The position numbers and the translations under genes were made by a program. The notes below the pieces were generated by a model, which ran no database searches, was not told where the DNA came from, and saw nothing but the letters and a program-made list of their open reading frames with translations. From positions 1 to 64,000 of the forward strand of contig PXYT01000002.1 in assembly GCA_003023725.1 (NCBI GenBank): DNA of 64,000 bases, given 5' to 3'. Numbering within the stretch: the stretch's first letter is position 1; every line of letters begins with the position of its first letter. Below are positions 8,689 to 18,483 of the stretch, in pieces. The stretch comes from Sulfobacillus benefaciens. Its GTDB lineage: Bacteria; Bacillota; Sulfobacillia; Sulfobacillales; Sulfobacillaceae.

Positions 8689-9756
8689 ATGAATATTGCC
8701 ATTGTCAGCCGCAAGTTGTCCGGCCGCGGTGGCATGGAAACCGCCATTCAAACGCTCGCGCACACCGCCCGGGCCAAAGATGTTCCACTGATGCTCTGGG
8801 CGATGGGACACCTCGAGAATACGGAGTGGCTTGTTGATATTCCCTACCGCTCTGCGAAGATTGATCGGGGCACTGGACACCGATTACAACTTAGAGCCAA
8901 ACTTCCCTTTTATATCGTGGCTTTAGCTCGTATGTTGAACCAAAGTCAGGTCGATACGCTTTTGATAACCGATCCCATATTTGCTGAGGCCGCCTACAGA
9001 GCTCGTTATCTCACGGGGCGCCGGGTTCGGATTCTCTCATGGCTTCACTTTTCGCTCGACAAGTTGGCCAATGTTTCCAGTTTAGCAAGAGCGGACGGAC
9101 ATCTGGCCATTTCGCAGGGAATCAAGCGCCAACTGCAAGCACTGAATATTTCGCGGCCTATCCACGTCATTCATAATCCCCTGCCTTTTGCCTTTAATCC
9201 GCCGAAACCGCAACATCCCGCACCGGGGCGGCTCTTATATGTGGGCCGGTTAAGCAACCACCAAAAGCGGCTCGATCTGTTATTCCAGGCGCTTTCACAG
9301 ATTGACGGTGTCTGGACATTGGACATCGCGGGTGACGGTCCCGACTTAGCCTGGCTGCGGGACAGGGCTAATCAACTCGGCATCAACGACAGAATCGCCT
9401 TTAGGGGCTGGCAATCAGATCCGTGGAGCATCTGCCAACCGTCTGCCTTGGTCCTCACCTCTGATTTTGAGGGATTTCCCATGGTTCTGGTCGAAGCCTT
9501 GGCACGCGGAATTCCCGTGGTAGCGACGAATTGTCCCACTGGGCCCGAAGACATCGTAGAAAATCATAAGAATGGACTGTTGGCGGAACCGGGTTCGGTT
9601 ACAGCCATTCGCGATGCGGTGCAAATGGCCTTGGATCCCGAATGGCCGTGGGAATGGACCGCACAAGACATTCAAAAGAACACGCTCACACACTATAATG
9701 CTTCGCGCGTTTTTGACAAAATGTCCGAGGCCATTGTCTCTATTCCCGAGCGGTGA
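8689..9756 (+). CDS. Glycosyltransferase family 4 protein
   Basis: A 355-residue cytoplasmic GT-B enzyme that transfers a sugar from a nucleotide donor, most likely in envelope polysaccharide or glycolipid synthesis. N-terminal MNIAIVSRKLSGRGGMET is the acceptor-domain start; RLLYVGRLSNHQKRLDLLF opens the donor domain, and VLTSDFEGFPMVLVEALARG is the E-x7-E type donor-binding motif. The start ATG at 8689 has AGGAGG eleven bases upstream; a longer frame from 8596 is unsupported. Its end overlaps the convergent galE by 17 bases. Acceptor and sugar cannot be told. Confidence 0.9.
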   Translation: MNIAIVSRKLSGRGGMETAIQTLAHTARAKDVPLMLWAMGHLENTEWLVDIPYRSAKIDRGTGHRLQLRAKLPFYIVALARMLNQSQVDTLLITDPIFAEAAYRARYLTGRRVRILSWLHFSLDKLANVSSLARADGHLAISQGIKRQLQALNISRPIHVIHNPLPFAFNPPKPQHPAPGRLLYVGRLSNHQKRLDLLFQALSQIDGVWTLDIAGDGPDLAWLRDRANQLGINDRIAFRGWQSDPWSICQPSALVLTSDFEGFPMVLVEALARGIPVVATNCPTGPEDIVENHKNGLLAEPGSVTAIRDAVQMALDPEWPWEWTAQDIQKNTLTHYNASRVFDKMSEAIVSIPER

Positions 9757-10711
9757 GAAGTTCCCACGTATCTTGAATCATACGGTCGATATCGTGCGAA
9801 TAGCGTGGCTTGAACCGTAGTTCCGTTTGGGCTTTATGGATATCCGCGACTAAAACCGGTGGGTCTCCCGCTCTTCGTGGCAACCTGGCAGGATTAACCG
9901 GGAGACCGGTAACCCGAGCAAACCCATTCATGACCTCTTGAACCGAATGCCCGTGACCAGAGCCCACATTAAAGGCTGCCGACACGCCGCCCTCTTGTAG
10001 GTAATGGGCTGCCAGCAAATGAGCCTCTACCAAATCATGCATATGAATATAATCCCGAACAGCGGTTCCGTCTGGCGTGGGGTAATCGGTCCCATAGATC
10101 TCGGGTTGTTCGTGCTGCGTCAATGCCATCGCAATCCGCGGCAACAAATGAGTTTCCGGGATGTGGGATTCCATGACCCCTTCCACGCTCCCGGCTACGT
10201 TAAAGTAGCGGAGAGCCACCCATGGTTGGACATAAGCTTTATCATAACACCGCAGTATTTCCTCAAATTGCCATTTAGTGATTCCATACGGACTGATTGG
10301 TGCTTTCACTGTCTCCTCCGGTATCGGAACAACCTCCGGAGTGCCATAGACAGCCGCAGACGACGAAAAGATTACTGGAATAGATCCCTTTTTTCGAATG
10401 TAATTGAGCATAACCAACGGGGCCACGAGATTTTCCTGAAAATATGTCGCCGGTTCCCGAACGGATTCAGACACTACGATCAACCCGGCACAATGATAAA
10501 TCACGTCAACGTGATACGTCTCGAAAATGTTCTCCCAAATCTGTTCATCGGCTATCGAGCCATGAAAAACCGGAACATCAAGAACCTGGCTGGGAATATT
10601 CCGATAATCTAGCACGACGGGAATTTCCCCGCGTTTCTTTAACACAGCTGCTAGCGACTGTCCCACATACCCAAGCCCACCCGTAATAACAACGGCATCA
10701 GATTTAGACAT
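9740..10711 (-). CDS. galE: UDP-glucose 4-epimerase
   Basis: A 323-residue extended short-chain dehydrogenase that interconverts UDP-glucose and UDP-galactose (or the N-acetyl forms) with bound NAD. GGLGYVG near residue 12 is the NAD motif, FSSSAAVYGTPE and SPYGITKWQFE contain the catalytic Ser/Thr and YxxxK, and ALRYFNVAGS and NVGSGHGHSVQEV are typical of GalE. It is a little shorter than E. coli GalE (338). GGAGG precedes the ATG. Placement next to a glycosyltransferase and a few kilobases from other envelope genes supports a role in supplying sugar donors for surface glycans. Confidence 0.93.
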   Translation of the reverse strand: MSKSDAVVITGGLGYVGQSLAAVLKKRGEIPVVLDYRNIPSQVLDVPVFHGSIADEQIWENIFETYHVDVIYHCAGLIVVSESVREPATYFQENLVAPLVMLNYIRKKGSIPVIFSSSAAVYGTPEVVPIPEETVKAPISPYGITKWQFEEILRCYDKAYVQPWVALRYFNVAGSVEGVMESHIPETHLLPRIAMALTQHEQPEIYGTDYPTPDGTAVRDYIHMHDLVEAHLLAAHYLQEGGVSAAFNVGSGHGHSVQEVMNGFARVTGLPVNPARLPRRAGDPPVLVADIHKAQTELRFKPRYSHDIDRMIQDTWELLTARE

Positions 10712-10770
10712 TTCCCGGAAAGCCTCCCCTCGCTTAATATCGCTATGGTATCACGCTTTTTCAGGCGAAG

Positions 10771-11520
10771 CTATGTTCCCGCCAAACCCAGCAGCCAACC
10801 AATACCCGCCCCCACCGCTGCCGATAGCGAGGCTAGAACGCCGAACTGCAGGCTGCTCACAACGACGGGGCTGCCCGTGAGTCGGCCCTTAATGGCTCCC
10901 ACGGTAAGGGCCGCCATGAGAGAAAGGAACCAGGCCAAATCCCTAGCCAGTAACGTGGGAAGCGGGAGCAAGAACGGCAAGATAGGAGGGCTGGATCCCA
11001 CCGCCACGGCAATAGCCATGGTTACCGCATTCGCGAGGGGAGTCTCGTGATGACTAGGATGAACACCTAGAGCTTCCCGAATCATAAATTTCAACCAGCG
11101 TGGACGGCTGGAGATGATGTCTTGGCGGATCCCCGCGATCTCTCTGTCTGGAATACCAATTTCCTCTAACAGTTCCCGCACTTCATGCGCTTCCTGATGA
11201 GGGTGGTCCTGAATGTCTGCACGTTGTTCTCTAATTTGTTGCCGCACCCAGTCGTTCTGTGACGTGGTAGCTAGATAGGAACCCATGCTCATAGACACCA
11301 TCGCAGCGCCTACGGACGACAGACCGGCGATCACAATGGATCCGTGGGGCTGGTGCGAGAGCGCTTCGCCTGAAACCAGGCCCACGGTCGCGACAAGGCC
11401 ATCGTTGACACCAAAAATGGCTTCTCTCAATAGCACTCTGAGATTCAAACCGAGTTTCCGCGGCTTGTTTCCTTCACCGGCTGTCACTGGCTTCGTGCCG
11501 TTGCCGCGCAATATGGACAT
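10771..11520 (-). CDS. VIT1/CCC1-family (DUF125) iron or manganese transporter
   Basis: A 249-residue protein with an N-terminal VLLREAIFGVNDGLVATVGL motif and GLSSVGAAMVSMSMGSYLATTSQ, both diagnostic of the VIT/CCC1 family of divalent-metal exporters. A cytoplasmic, charged middle part (residues about 85-150) and three C-terminal membrane segments complete the fold. Plant and yeast members move Fe2+ or Mn2+ into vacuoles; bacterial members probably export these metals, which would fit an iron-rich acidic habitat, but that is inference. GAGGAGGGG precedes the ATG. It is unlinked to the flanking genes. Confidence 0.9.
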   Translation of the reverse strand: MSILRGNGTKPVTAGEGNKPRKLGLNLRVLLREAIFGVNDGLVATVGLVSGEALSHQPHGSIVIAGLSSVGAAMVSMSMGSYLATTSQNDWVRQQIREQRADIQDHPHQEAHEVRELLEEIGIPDREIAGIRQDIISSRPRWLKFMIREALGVHPSHHETPLANAVTMAIAVAVGSSPPILPFLLPLPTLLARDLAWFLSLMAALTVGAIKGRLTGSPVVVSSLQFGVLASLSAAVGAGIGWLLGLAGT

Positions 11521-11814
11521 ACCAACCCCTCCTCAAGGGGATTGTCTGCCATTTGAGCTTCCCTTATTCCCGATCTTATGGATCGGATTGCCTGAGAGAA
11601 GATCCGCGAAACATCGTCAAGAACTTGAGAGCCCGTCTTCCGCTCCAAACAGGCGCCGGCGACCGCTGATCACAGAATAGGGGCGAACCAGTCGCCCACA
11701 AGCGCGGAACAATGGGTGCAAAGAGGATGGAATGACGACTTCCTGAACCCAGTTTGTAACGACATTCCCCTATCAGCGGATGGCCAAAGCGGCCGTCGAC
11801 AGACCCCGAAACAA

Positions 11815-12294
11815 CTATTTCAGGGCCTGACGGATTATGTCCAGGTCATCCTCGTTCATCCTAGACACCGGGATGGCATGGAGATCCCACCATTTCAAAT
11901 CCAATAACTCCTGCGATTCGGGAACCAGTGATTCCGGCAATTCCGATCCTGTTTGAACTTGATAGTAGAAACGCAAGGAATGAAATGGATAACGAAAAAA
12001 GGTTATGAAGCTCTCTCGCATTCCGATCATAGTCTTGATCTGAACAGTGAGACCAGTCTCTTCGAAGAACTCCCGAACGAGTCCGGATTCCAAGGACTCC
12101 CACGGCTCGGTTCCCCCTCCGGGCAAGTCCCATTTTTCGGTAAACTTTGATAGGGATAAGAGAATTTTATCATCTTGGATTAAGAGACCATACGCCCCGG
12201 GACGAAACCGAACTTCCTGGGGAGGAAATTCATGAATACGGCCAGACAAATCCGGGATTTTAATCGGTTGTTTAGGTGGGTGAGGTCTTGGCAT
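11815..12294 (-). CDS. NUDIX hydrolase
   Basis: About 159 residues with a complete Nudix box: the signature GGGTEPWESLESG continues into LVREFFEETGL, giving the G-x5-E-x7-RE-x2-EE-x-G pattern. Such enzymes cleave nucleoside diphosphates linked to another group; the substrate is unknown. The ATG at 12294 lies inside the last codons of glcF (23-base overlap) behind GAAGGGG, so it is the last gene of the glcDE-glcF-nudix operon. A longer frame reaching 12459 is only overlap with glcF. Confidence 0.9.
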   Translation of the reverse strand: MPRPHPPKQPIKIPDLSGRIHEFPPQEVRFRPGAYGLLIQDDKILLSLSKFTEKWDLPGGGTEPWESLESGLVREFFEETGLTVQIKTMIGMRESFITFFRYPFHSLRFYYQVQTGSELPESLVPESQELLDLKWWDLHAIPVSRMNEDDLDIIRQALK

Positions 12295-13522
12295 AATTAG
12301 CCCCTTCTCTCTGAGTGCGTTTCTCTGCGCGTTCGGCAGCCCGTTCCAAGTAGACAGCAATATGCTGCACAGATTCAGTGTTCCCATTGAGTCTTGACAT
12401 GCCCTGGCGCATTTGCAAATGACACCCGGGGTTGTTGACAATAAGGACATCCGGTGCAATGGTCGTTAACAGCGCCATTTTACTCTCCAATATCTCCGAC
12501 GCCCACGCGGGATGTTCAATGTTATAGGTGCCCGCTGATCCACAGCAACGATCCTGTTCAGGGTAGGAAATAAAAGTGTCCCCGGCAACCGTGCGAAGAA
12601 GCGCAACCGAGTCCTCACCAGCGTGTTCGACGTTAACCAAGTGACACGAATTCTGCAAAACGACGCGCTGCCCTTGACCTTCCAAAGGGACTTTTTGAGA
12701 CACCTCCCGAAAAACGGTAGCCCAATCGCGAACGCGTTGACTGAATCGCCGGGCCCTTTCGGACCACAACGGGTCGTCGGCCAGCAGCTCGCCGTACTGC
12801 ATCAGCATTGCCCCGCAACCCCCAGCCGTGTTGACAATAAGGGAGTCGTTGACGTCTTCAAATGCTTCAATATTATTCCGGGCCATCGCTTTGGCATCTT
12901 CAGTATATCCGCTGTGCAGATGCAATGCCCCGCAACAGCCCTGTCTTTCTGGGCTCACTGTCGCAATTCGGCCCCGCCCCAGCAAATTTTTCGCCGACTG
13001 ATTCGCATCCGAAAATTGCGCCTGCATCACACAACCTTCAAAAAATTGAACGGAAGCCTCCGGCGAAGCATTCGCGGTCAACGGAGGAATGTTCTGTTCC
13101 TTGTAGCCCAGTAATGGAATTAACGGTTTCAAAGGCCTTGGCTGAATGACACGCATTATCCGCTCACCAAGTCTAACGGCCGTGCGTAATCGACCCGGCC
13201 GTTTAACAAGCCGCAGAATCTGTCTCACGGCAAAAGACATGGGGCGCGCCCGGGTTTTCCGGAGAAGATTGCGGCCCGATTCCAAGACACGATGATACCG
13301 CACCCCTGACGGACATGCGACTTCACAAGCTCGGCAATCCAAACAGTAGGTTAGGGATTCTTCCAAACCCCGTCCTACATCGATTTCACCGTGAATGGCG
13401 GCCTCGACCATGGCAATCCGTCCTCGGGGCGAGTGCAACTCGTTGCCGGTTAGCTGATAAGTCGGACAAGCAGGCAGACAAAATCCGCATTTATTGCAGT
13501 GTTGAATTTCTTCCATGGCCAC
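12272..13522 (-). CDS. glcF: Glycolate oxidase iron-sulfur subunit
   Basis: A 416-residue protein with two 4Fe-4S clusters near the N-terminus (CNKCGFCLPACPTY at about residue 9 and CLDCRACEVACPSG at about residue 58) and two CCG domains (FEGCVMQAQF with CCGALHLHSG, and NSCHLVNVEH with CCGSAGTYN). In glycolate oxidase it passes electrons from the flavin subunits towards the membrane quinone pool. It follows the fused glcDE gene by 36 bases, and the NUDIX gene overlaps its end. Length is normal for GlcF (about 407). Confidence 0.95.
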   Translation of the reverse strand: MAMEEIQHCNKCGFCLPACPTYQLTGNELHSPRGRIAMVEAAIHGEIDVGRGLEESLTYCLDCRACEVACPSGVRYHRVLESGRNLLRKTRARPMSFAVRQILRLVKRPGRLRTAVRLGERIMRVIQPRPLKPLIPLLGYKEQNIPPLTANASPEASVQFFEGCVMQAQFSDANQSAKNLLGRGRIATVSPERQGCCGALHLHSGYTEDAKAMARNNIEAFEDVNDSLIVNTAGGCGAMLMQYGELLADDPLWSERARRFSQRVRDWATVFREVSQKVPLEGQGQRVVLQNSCHLVNVEHAGEDSVALLRTVAGDTFISYPEQDRCCGSAGTYNIEHPAWASEILESKMALLTTIAPDVLIVNNPGCHLQMRQGMSRLNGNTESVQHIAVYLERAAERAEKRTQREGANYAKTSPT

Positions 13523-13558
13523 AGGCCATGATGGCTGCGCGTTGATAATGCATACCCC

Positions 13559-16156
13559 CTACTCCTTAACGATTTTTGAGAAAATACCATGGGGATCGAA
13601 AACCTTTTCCAGCCGGGACGTGATCTTCTGCCATGCCGATTCCACCGACTCTTGCCAGTACCCATCTCGGCTTACACCCCGAGTCAGTCCCGGCACCACC
13701 GGCAGTGTACACTGAGACGAATAGAGTTCGTAAGCCCCGCTCCCCGGATAAATGATCGCCGACAGATCTGGAACCGCTTCTATCTCTTTCACCACGTCCG
13801 TAAGTTGCGCCGTTTTTGTTCCGCCTTCCCCCCAACTGCCATGCCGCAAGCTCTCATCCTGCAGTTTTTGCCGAGTCTCTTCCCATTCCCTCCATGGCTC
13901 AATATCGTTGTCGCTCCAATGGACATCGAGCCCATTTTGCCCACAAAGTGACTCCACCGTTTGCTGGGTGACACTGACTCCCCCAGCCTGGTGAGCCATC
14001 CACAGACGAGGCTGCTCATTATTCCACCGGGTCAATACCATACCCTCTGGACGATTGGGATGATGACTCATTTGAACGCCCAGTTCCAACAATGGCTGAA
14101 TTTGAGGGTTCATAACATAGCCCCATAACCGGCGGGCAGGGTATGGCCTGAGACGCAAAATCACCCGGGAAATGACACCGAGCGTGCCCCAGGAACCAAT
14201 TGCCAATTTAGCCACATCGTACCCTGCCACGTTCTTCATCGTCTTGCGACCAAAATGCATGGAATCTCCCAAGCCGTCCACCCATTCGAGTCCCAGCACC
14301 ACATCGCGCCATCCCAGCAAAAAACTGTGACGCCAATGGCGGGCATTGGACGCAATCAACCCTCCGACAGTGTCATTTCCCGAACTGGGAAGAAAAGGAA
14401 TATCCAGTCCATCTGCCCGCAGCAACTGTAATAGCTGTTTTCCTTGCATCCCCGCTTGCACCTCAATCGTGAGGTTATCCCGATCATAGTCCATGACCCC
14501 ATTCAACGCGGATGTAATTAAAGGGGTGTCTGGGGCTCCCCCTACCAAGCGCCATCTTTGAAAACCGCCCCCAATGGAAAGGCGGAGACCATCTTGTCTC
14601 GCCTGCACAACCGCATCCCGAAGCTGCTGCAGATTTCCGGGATTCCAGTTATGCACCCTGTTTCGCAATTCCTTTGGTGGTGGGGAATCCGCAGGGGATC
14701 CGGAAGGGGGAAACACCACTTTTAGAGGGTTAAATAAACCCTCTGGGTCGAAGGCTCTTTTGATGTTCGCCATCACCGAACGTTCCTTGTTCCCATACAT
14801 GAGTTCCAAATTTTCGATCTTATCAAGACCAATACCGTGTTCTCCGGTAATCGCCCCTCCCCGCGCCACGCAGGCTCGCAGGATCGCACGATCGGCTTGC
14901 TTCATGCGCCGCAGTTCGTCGGCATCCGCTGGATCATAAGTAATAATCGGATGAAGATTACCATCGCCCGCGTGAGCCGCACAAAAAATATCAAATCCGA
15001 ATTCACGGCCGATATTTAAAACATCGTTCATCATATCGGCCAACAAGGGGCGGGGAACGGTGACATCTTGGATCCATAAGTGGGGAGCCAGCCTTGCCGC
15101 AGCCCCGTAGTGAGCCCGGCGGCCACGCCAAAAGGCATCCGCTTCCAAATCCGTCGCAGCAATTTTTAGTTCCTGTACCCCTTGTTGACTCAGTATCGCC
15201 CGGATTTTTCCCACCTGCGCTGAAATTTCTGCTGAATCCCCATCCACCTCGATTAACAAAACAGCGCCAGCATCCACTGGATAGCCCGCATGCACGAACG
15301 ATTCGACCAACTGTAACGACTTTTTGTCCAGGAGTTCTAGCGTAGAGGGCACGACCTGGCCGGAAATTATTGCCTGAACCGCCTCGAGAGCTTGTTCCGG
15401 TGAGGCAAAGACCGCTAGCATCGTTTGCGTCGTCTCGGGTTTGGGCCAGATATCAAGCACTATCCGCGTTATCACAGCCATAGTTCCCTCGGAACCTGTC
15501 AAAATGCCGGTAAAGTCCAGTCCGGTTCGAAAATCTCGTGCCGTGGGCGTCCAGAGCAGACTGCCATCTCCCAGTACCACCTGCAAACAGACTACGTGAT
15601 TCGTCGTCACGCCATATTTTATGCAATGCGGTCCCCCTGAATTTTCTGCAACATTCCCCCCGAGAGTCGAAATTTTATGGCTCGCGGGATCCGGAGGATA
15701 GAAAAAGCCGTGTGCCGACAACGCTTGTTGCAGATCGGCATTGATGACCCCAGGTTCCACTTCCGCCACCCGGCTCACTGTATCCAGATCAAGAATGCGA
15801 CGCTGCCGGGTCAAAACCAGAATCAGTCCCCCTAATACCGGAGTGGTGCCACCGCTCAAATTGGAGGATGAGCCTCGGGCAATAAGATAAACATGGTGGC
15901 GAGCGCACATCGTGACCACTTGTTGCACTTCTTCACTGCCAGTGGCAAACACGACCACATCCGGAACACATCTCTCGCCGGTGGCATCGTAACTAAAAGC
16001 GAGACGCTGGTCGTAATCATCCAGAATCTGAGAAGACTCTACCACCTGTTTCAACTCCCGGATGAGGGCCGCGAGTTGATCGCCATCGACACGTTGTTGA
16101 TGCGCAGTGAGATAGCTACGATCAACCTGACCGGTGAGAACCTTTGTATCCATCAA
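13559..16156 (-). CDS. Fused glycolate oxidase subunits GlcD-GlcE
   Basis: An 865-residue protein joining two FAD-binding type 4 (VAO-family) modules. Residues about 1-490 are GlcD-like (RGSSSNLSGGTTPVLGGLIL, PPDPASHKISTLGGNVAENS, GEHGIGLDK near residue 450, ending FDPEGLFNPLKVV). Residues about 500-865 are GlcE-like (LSIGGGFQRW, SSGNDTVGGLIASNARHW, MHFGRKTMKNVAGYDVAKL, ending VFDPHGIFSKIV). Together with GlcF it should oxidise glycolate to glyoxylate, or possibly another 2-hydroxyacid. In most bacteria glcD and glcE are separate genes, so the fusion is noteworthy. The start is uncertain: a good ribosome-binding site is not visible at 16156. Confidence 0.9.
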   Translation of the reverse strand: MMDTKVLTGQVDRSYLTAHQQRVDGDQLAALIRELKQVVESSQILDDYDQRLAFSYDATGERCVPDVVVFATGSEEVQQVVTMCARHHVYLIARGSSSNLSGGTTPVLGGLILVLTRQRRILDLDTVSRVAEVEPGVINADLQQALSAHGFFYPPDPASHKISTLGGNVAENSGGPHCIKYGVTTNHVVCLQVVLGDGSLLWTPTARDFRTGLDFTGILTGSEGTMAVITRIVLDIWPKPETTQTMLAVFASPEQALEAVQAIISGQVVPSTLELLDKKSLQLVESFVHAGYPVDAGAVLLIEVDGDSAEISAQVGKIRAILSQQGVQELKIAATDLEADAFWRGRRAHYGAAARLAPHLWIQDVTVPRPLLADMMNDVLNIGREFGFDIFCAAHAGDGNLHPIITYDPADADELRRMKQADRAILRACVARGGAITGEHGIGLDKIENLELMYGNKERSVMANIKRAFDPEGLFNPLKVVFPPSGSPADSPPPKELRNRVHNWNPGNLQQLRDAVVQARQDGLRLSIGGGFQRWRLVGGAPDTPLITSALNGVMDYDRDNLTIEVQAGMQGKQLLQLLRADGLDIPFLPSSGNDTVGGLIASNARHWRHSFLLGWRDVVLGLEWVDGLGDSMHFGRKTMKNVAGYDVAKLAIGSWGTLGVISRVILRLRPYPARRLWGYVMNPQIQPLLELGVQMSHHPNRPEGMVLTRWNNEQPRLWMAHQAGGVSVTQQTVESLCGQNGLDVHWSDNDIEPWREWEETRQKLQDESLRHGSWGEGGTKTAQLTDVVKEIEAVPDLSAIIYPGSGAYELYSSQCTLPVVPGLTRGVSRDGYWQESVESAWQKITSRLEKVFDPHGIFSKIVKE

Positions 16157-17471
16157 CTTCGCGGCGCGCAGGCTCCGTCCTTCAAGGCGGAGGAGAGCGC
16201 CGCTTCCCCCCTTCTTAGGGATTCACAGGCCACTTTGTCCCCTGCCAGTCGTCTCCTCGTTGTTGTGAGCGGCAGTGTTTGGCTTGTCTCCGGGTTAGCC
16301 CGTCCGCGCGCTTTTGGCATGGTCTGTTCAGATGCCCGTCTGCTTCTCGCGTGCAATCAAAGCGGCGATGAGCTCCCGACTTTGAAACCCCAATATCATC
16401 TTTACTACCGTACCAAATGCCGAATCGGGAACCCGTATCGCTCCGTCCGACAGGATTGACAGGTGTTCTCGCCTGGGCTTGCCCAACTTTGCACACGTGA
16501 AAGGACAGACGCAACATGTTCCGGTGTGCTTTTGTCGACGCACAGAGCATCGTCGTCACGCGCGTTCGAAAAATTGGGGTCAGAGGCGTCTCCATCCGGG
16601 CCCGGTTCTCCACAGGGCTTTCGACAACCAACTCGGCCGCATTTAACTGGTCATGGAACCACCGTCGGAAGGCTGCTATCAGGGCCGCATTTTGTAACGG
16701 CCTGTTCGTCCGGGCCCGAATTTCAGGATAGCCACACTCTCCCGCCGCACAATGTTTGTTCCCGAGATTCAAGGGCCGTCTCGCCAGAACCAAGTTTTCG
16801 AACTGAGTCGTTCCTCCCCGACGAAGGGCTCTACGGCCATCCGGCCGGGCCAGGATATTCGCCTCGTGAACACTCTCTCCAAAGGAGGTGGCTTTGGGAT
16901 CTTGTGTCCCGTCCCAGATTATGACTACCCCCATCGCCTTGCTCCCATGATCGAACCGGGTCTGCATCGGCTGAAAGATGGATGGCCGCGCCGTATGCTC
17001 CTTAAGATCACAGTGAACGGCTCCCTTCTGTGAGTGACGCTCCGGCCACGTTCGGACAACTGGCGGACCCCTTTGTCGGCGCAGGGTATCAGCTGTCTCT
17101 TCGGTCGAGCGACAATAACAACCAGCGAAATGGGAAATTTGCCTCCCTCGTCACTCCTCGTAGGAAAATGCGTGGCGGACCCGTTCGAATCCAGACTTCC
17201 GTCGGCTCGCCTAAGACCACCGTGCCGTTTGCACAGGCTATTAATGGCGGCCCCCAAAACGCGGAATCAGAGAAGTGGACCACGGCATGTTCTGACTGAA
17301 GGGGTCCTAATAGACGAGACGAATTCCGGCCAGCAAACTTCCCTTGCGCGATTCCCCCATTCTTGATATGAGAAAGCCCGGCTTTGGGGACGTTCTGTGT
17401 CGGTGAGCCAAGGAGTCCCTAGTTGAACACCAGCATAATCCAGGGCGACACAGTATAGGAAATTCCCATGG
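16157..17471. other. 1.3 kb without a recognisable intact gene
   Basis: Frames of up to 250 codons exist here on both strands (for example minus 16215-16967 and plus 16463-16924), but their translations are low-complexity, Arg/Ser/Pro-rich and match nothing I know. Base composition is GC-rich. On the minus strand around 17250 a short stretch GAAINSLCKRHGG vaguely recalls the C-terminus of TnpB-type transposases, but this is not enough for a call. Most likely it is decayed mobile or pseudogene DNA between the glycolate operon and def. Confidence 0.45.
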
Positions 17472-18071
17472 CTACCAGATGAGAGCGTAACCCGGCAAGG
17501 GTCGGCGGCGCATTTCAATGAACCGCCGCAGATCCTCCGTTAAGGGTGTTTTCTGGTATTCCGGATCCTCATCCTCATCCTCGGTGTCTTTGGAGATTTC
17601 CTCCATAGTATAGAGCTCATCCAGTGTATCGATGCGGTCGATAAAAAGTACCCCTTCCAAATGATCCACTTCATGCTGAATAATACGTGCATCAAACCCT
17701 TCAAAGCCCCGGCGCCAGGGACGCCCCTGTGTATCGGTACCGGACAGTTCAATGTACTCCGCCCGGCGTGTCGGACCATATATTCCGGGCACGCTCAAAC
17801 ATCCATCATAATCTTTGACTTCGCCTCGTGCCCTAATGATTTTCGGATTAACGATAATTTCAGGCGTCTCCATTTTGGTTCCTTTCCAAATAAACAGCCG
17901 CTTGGGAGACCCGATTTGCGGCGCAGCGATTCCATACGCAGCCACAGTCGGCCAGGTATCGAAAAGGTCCGTGAAAAGCCGTTGGATGTCGGTTGAAAAG
18001 GTTTTAATCCGTGTCGTTCGAGTCCGCAAGAAATCGTTTTGTGTAGAAATTGACCAAATAGCCTGTTTCAA
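17472..18071 (-). CDS. def: Peptide deformylase
   Basis: Removes the formyl group from the N-terminal methionine of new proteins. The three metal-site motifs are present with small changes: AYGIAAPQIG (motif 1, usually GxGxAAPQ), YDGCLSVPG (motif 2, usually EGCLS), and HEVDHLEGVLFIDR (motif 3). I favour the TTG start at 18071 because GAGGGGAG lies just upstream, giving 199 residues; the longer frame to 18116 overlaps the Toprim gene. The C-terminal tail has an acidic run (DTEDEDEDPE) not usual for Def. The changes in motifs 1 and 2 suggest a divergent paralogue; a second def elsewhere in the genome is likely. Confidence 0.88.
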   Translation of the reverse strand: MKQAIWSISTQNDFLRTRTTRIKTFSTDIQRLFTDLFDTWPTVAAYGIAAPQIGSPKRLFIWKGTKMETPEIIVNPKIIRARGEVKDYDGCLSVPGIYGPTRRAEYIELSGTDTQGRPWRRGFEGFDARIIQHEVDHLEGVLFIDRIDTLDELYTMEEISKDTEDEDEDPEYQKTPLTEDLRRFIEMRRRPLPGYALIW

Positions 18072-18106
18072 TAGACTCCCCTCATCTGCAACGGTGCTTG
18101 CTATTC

Positions 18107-18439
18107 TTACTCCCATTCGAGTATACCTAAACGTCTAAAACGCTCCATAATGTAATCGACCGGAGTATGTTCCACTCCATTATACCCGGGTTTGGTGTAA
18201 ACGTTCAGGGCATCCGGAAAGGCCTCCCGTAATATCCTTCGGATACGACGGCCTGCAGCATCCGCATCCGTAAAGATTACAACAGTATGGTGCTTTACCG
18301 CTTTGCGAATACGCTCTAAACGATCCTGGTTTGGAATTCCGAAGGTCGGAATAATAGGAACTTCAGGAGGAAGAACGGCTTGCAGGCGTGAACGATCATT
18401 TTTCCCTTCGACAATAATCGCGAAATTTTCGTCACCCAT
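18107..18439 (-). CDS. Small Toprim-domain protein (RNase M5-like)
   Basis: A 110-residue protein consisting almost only of a Toprim fold: IIVEGKND supplies the catalytic glutamate, and VVIFTDADAAGRRIR supplies the DxD metal site. RNase M5 (RnmV), which matures 5S rRNA, begins with a similar domain but is longer (about 185 residues). AAGGAGG precedes the ATG. It lies just upstream of def in the same direction. It may be a minimal RNase M5 or an unrelated small Toprim nuclease/primase-like protein; sequence alone does not settle this. Confidence 0.8.
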   Translation of the reverse strand: MGDENFAIIVEGKNDRSRLQAVLPPEVPIIPTFGIPNQDRLERIRKAVKHHTVVIFTDADAAGRRIRRILREAFPDALNVYTKPGYNGVEHTPVDYIMERFRRLGILEWE

Positions 18440-18483
18440 AGCAAAATGACCTCCTTAGGAGCAGTGCAACTGTAACGCCGTAT

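Noticed and set aside
10771-11814. Manganese riboswitch (yybP-ykoY) upstream of the VIT1-type gene
   Set aside because: The conserved loops of that riboswitch were not found in the 11521-11814 stretch.
16215-16967. 250-codon frame on the minus strand
   Set aside because: Arg/Ser-rich translation without any family resemblance, overlaps equally long frames on the other strand; treated as non-coding.
17182-17195. tRNA T-loop-like GTTCGAATCC
   Set aside because: The flanking bases do not pair as a T-stem and no other tRNA arms are found.
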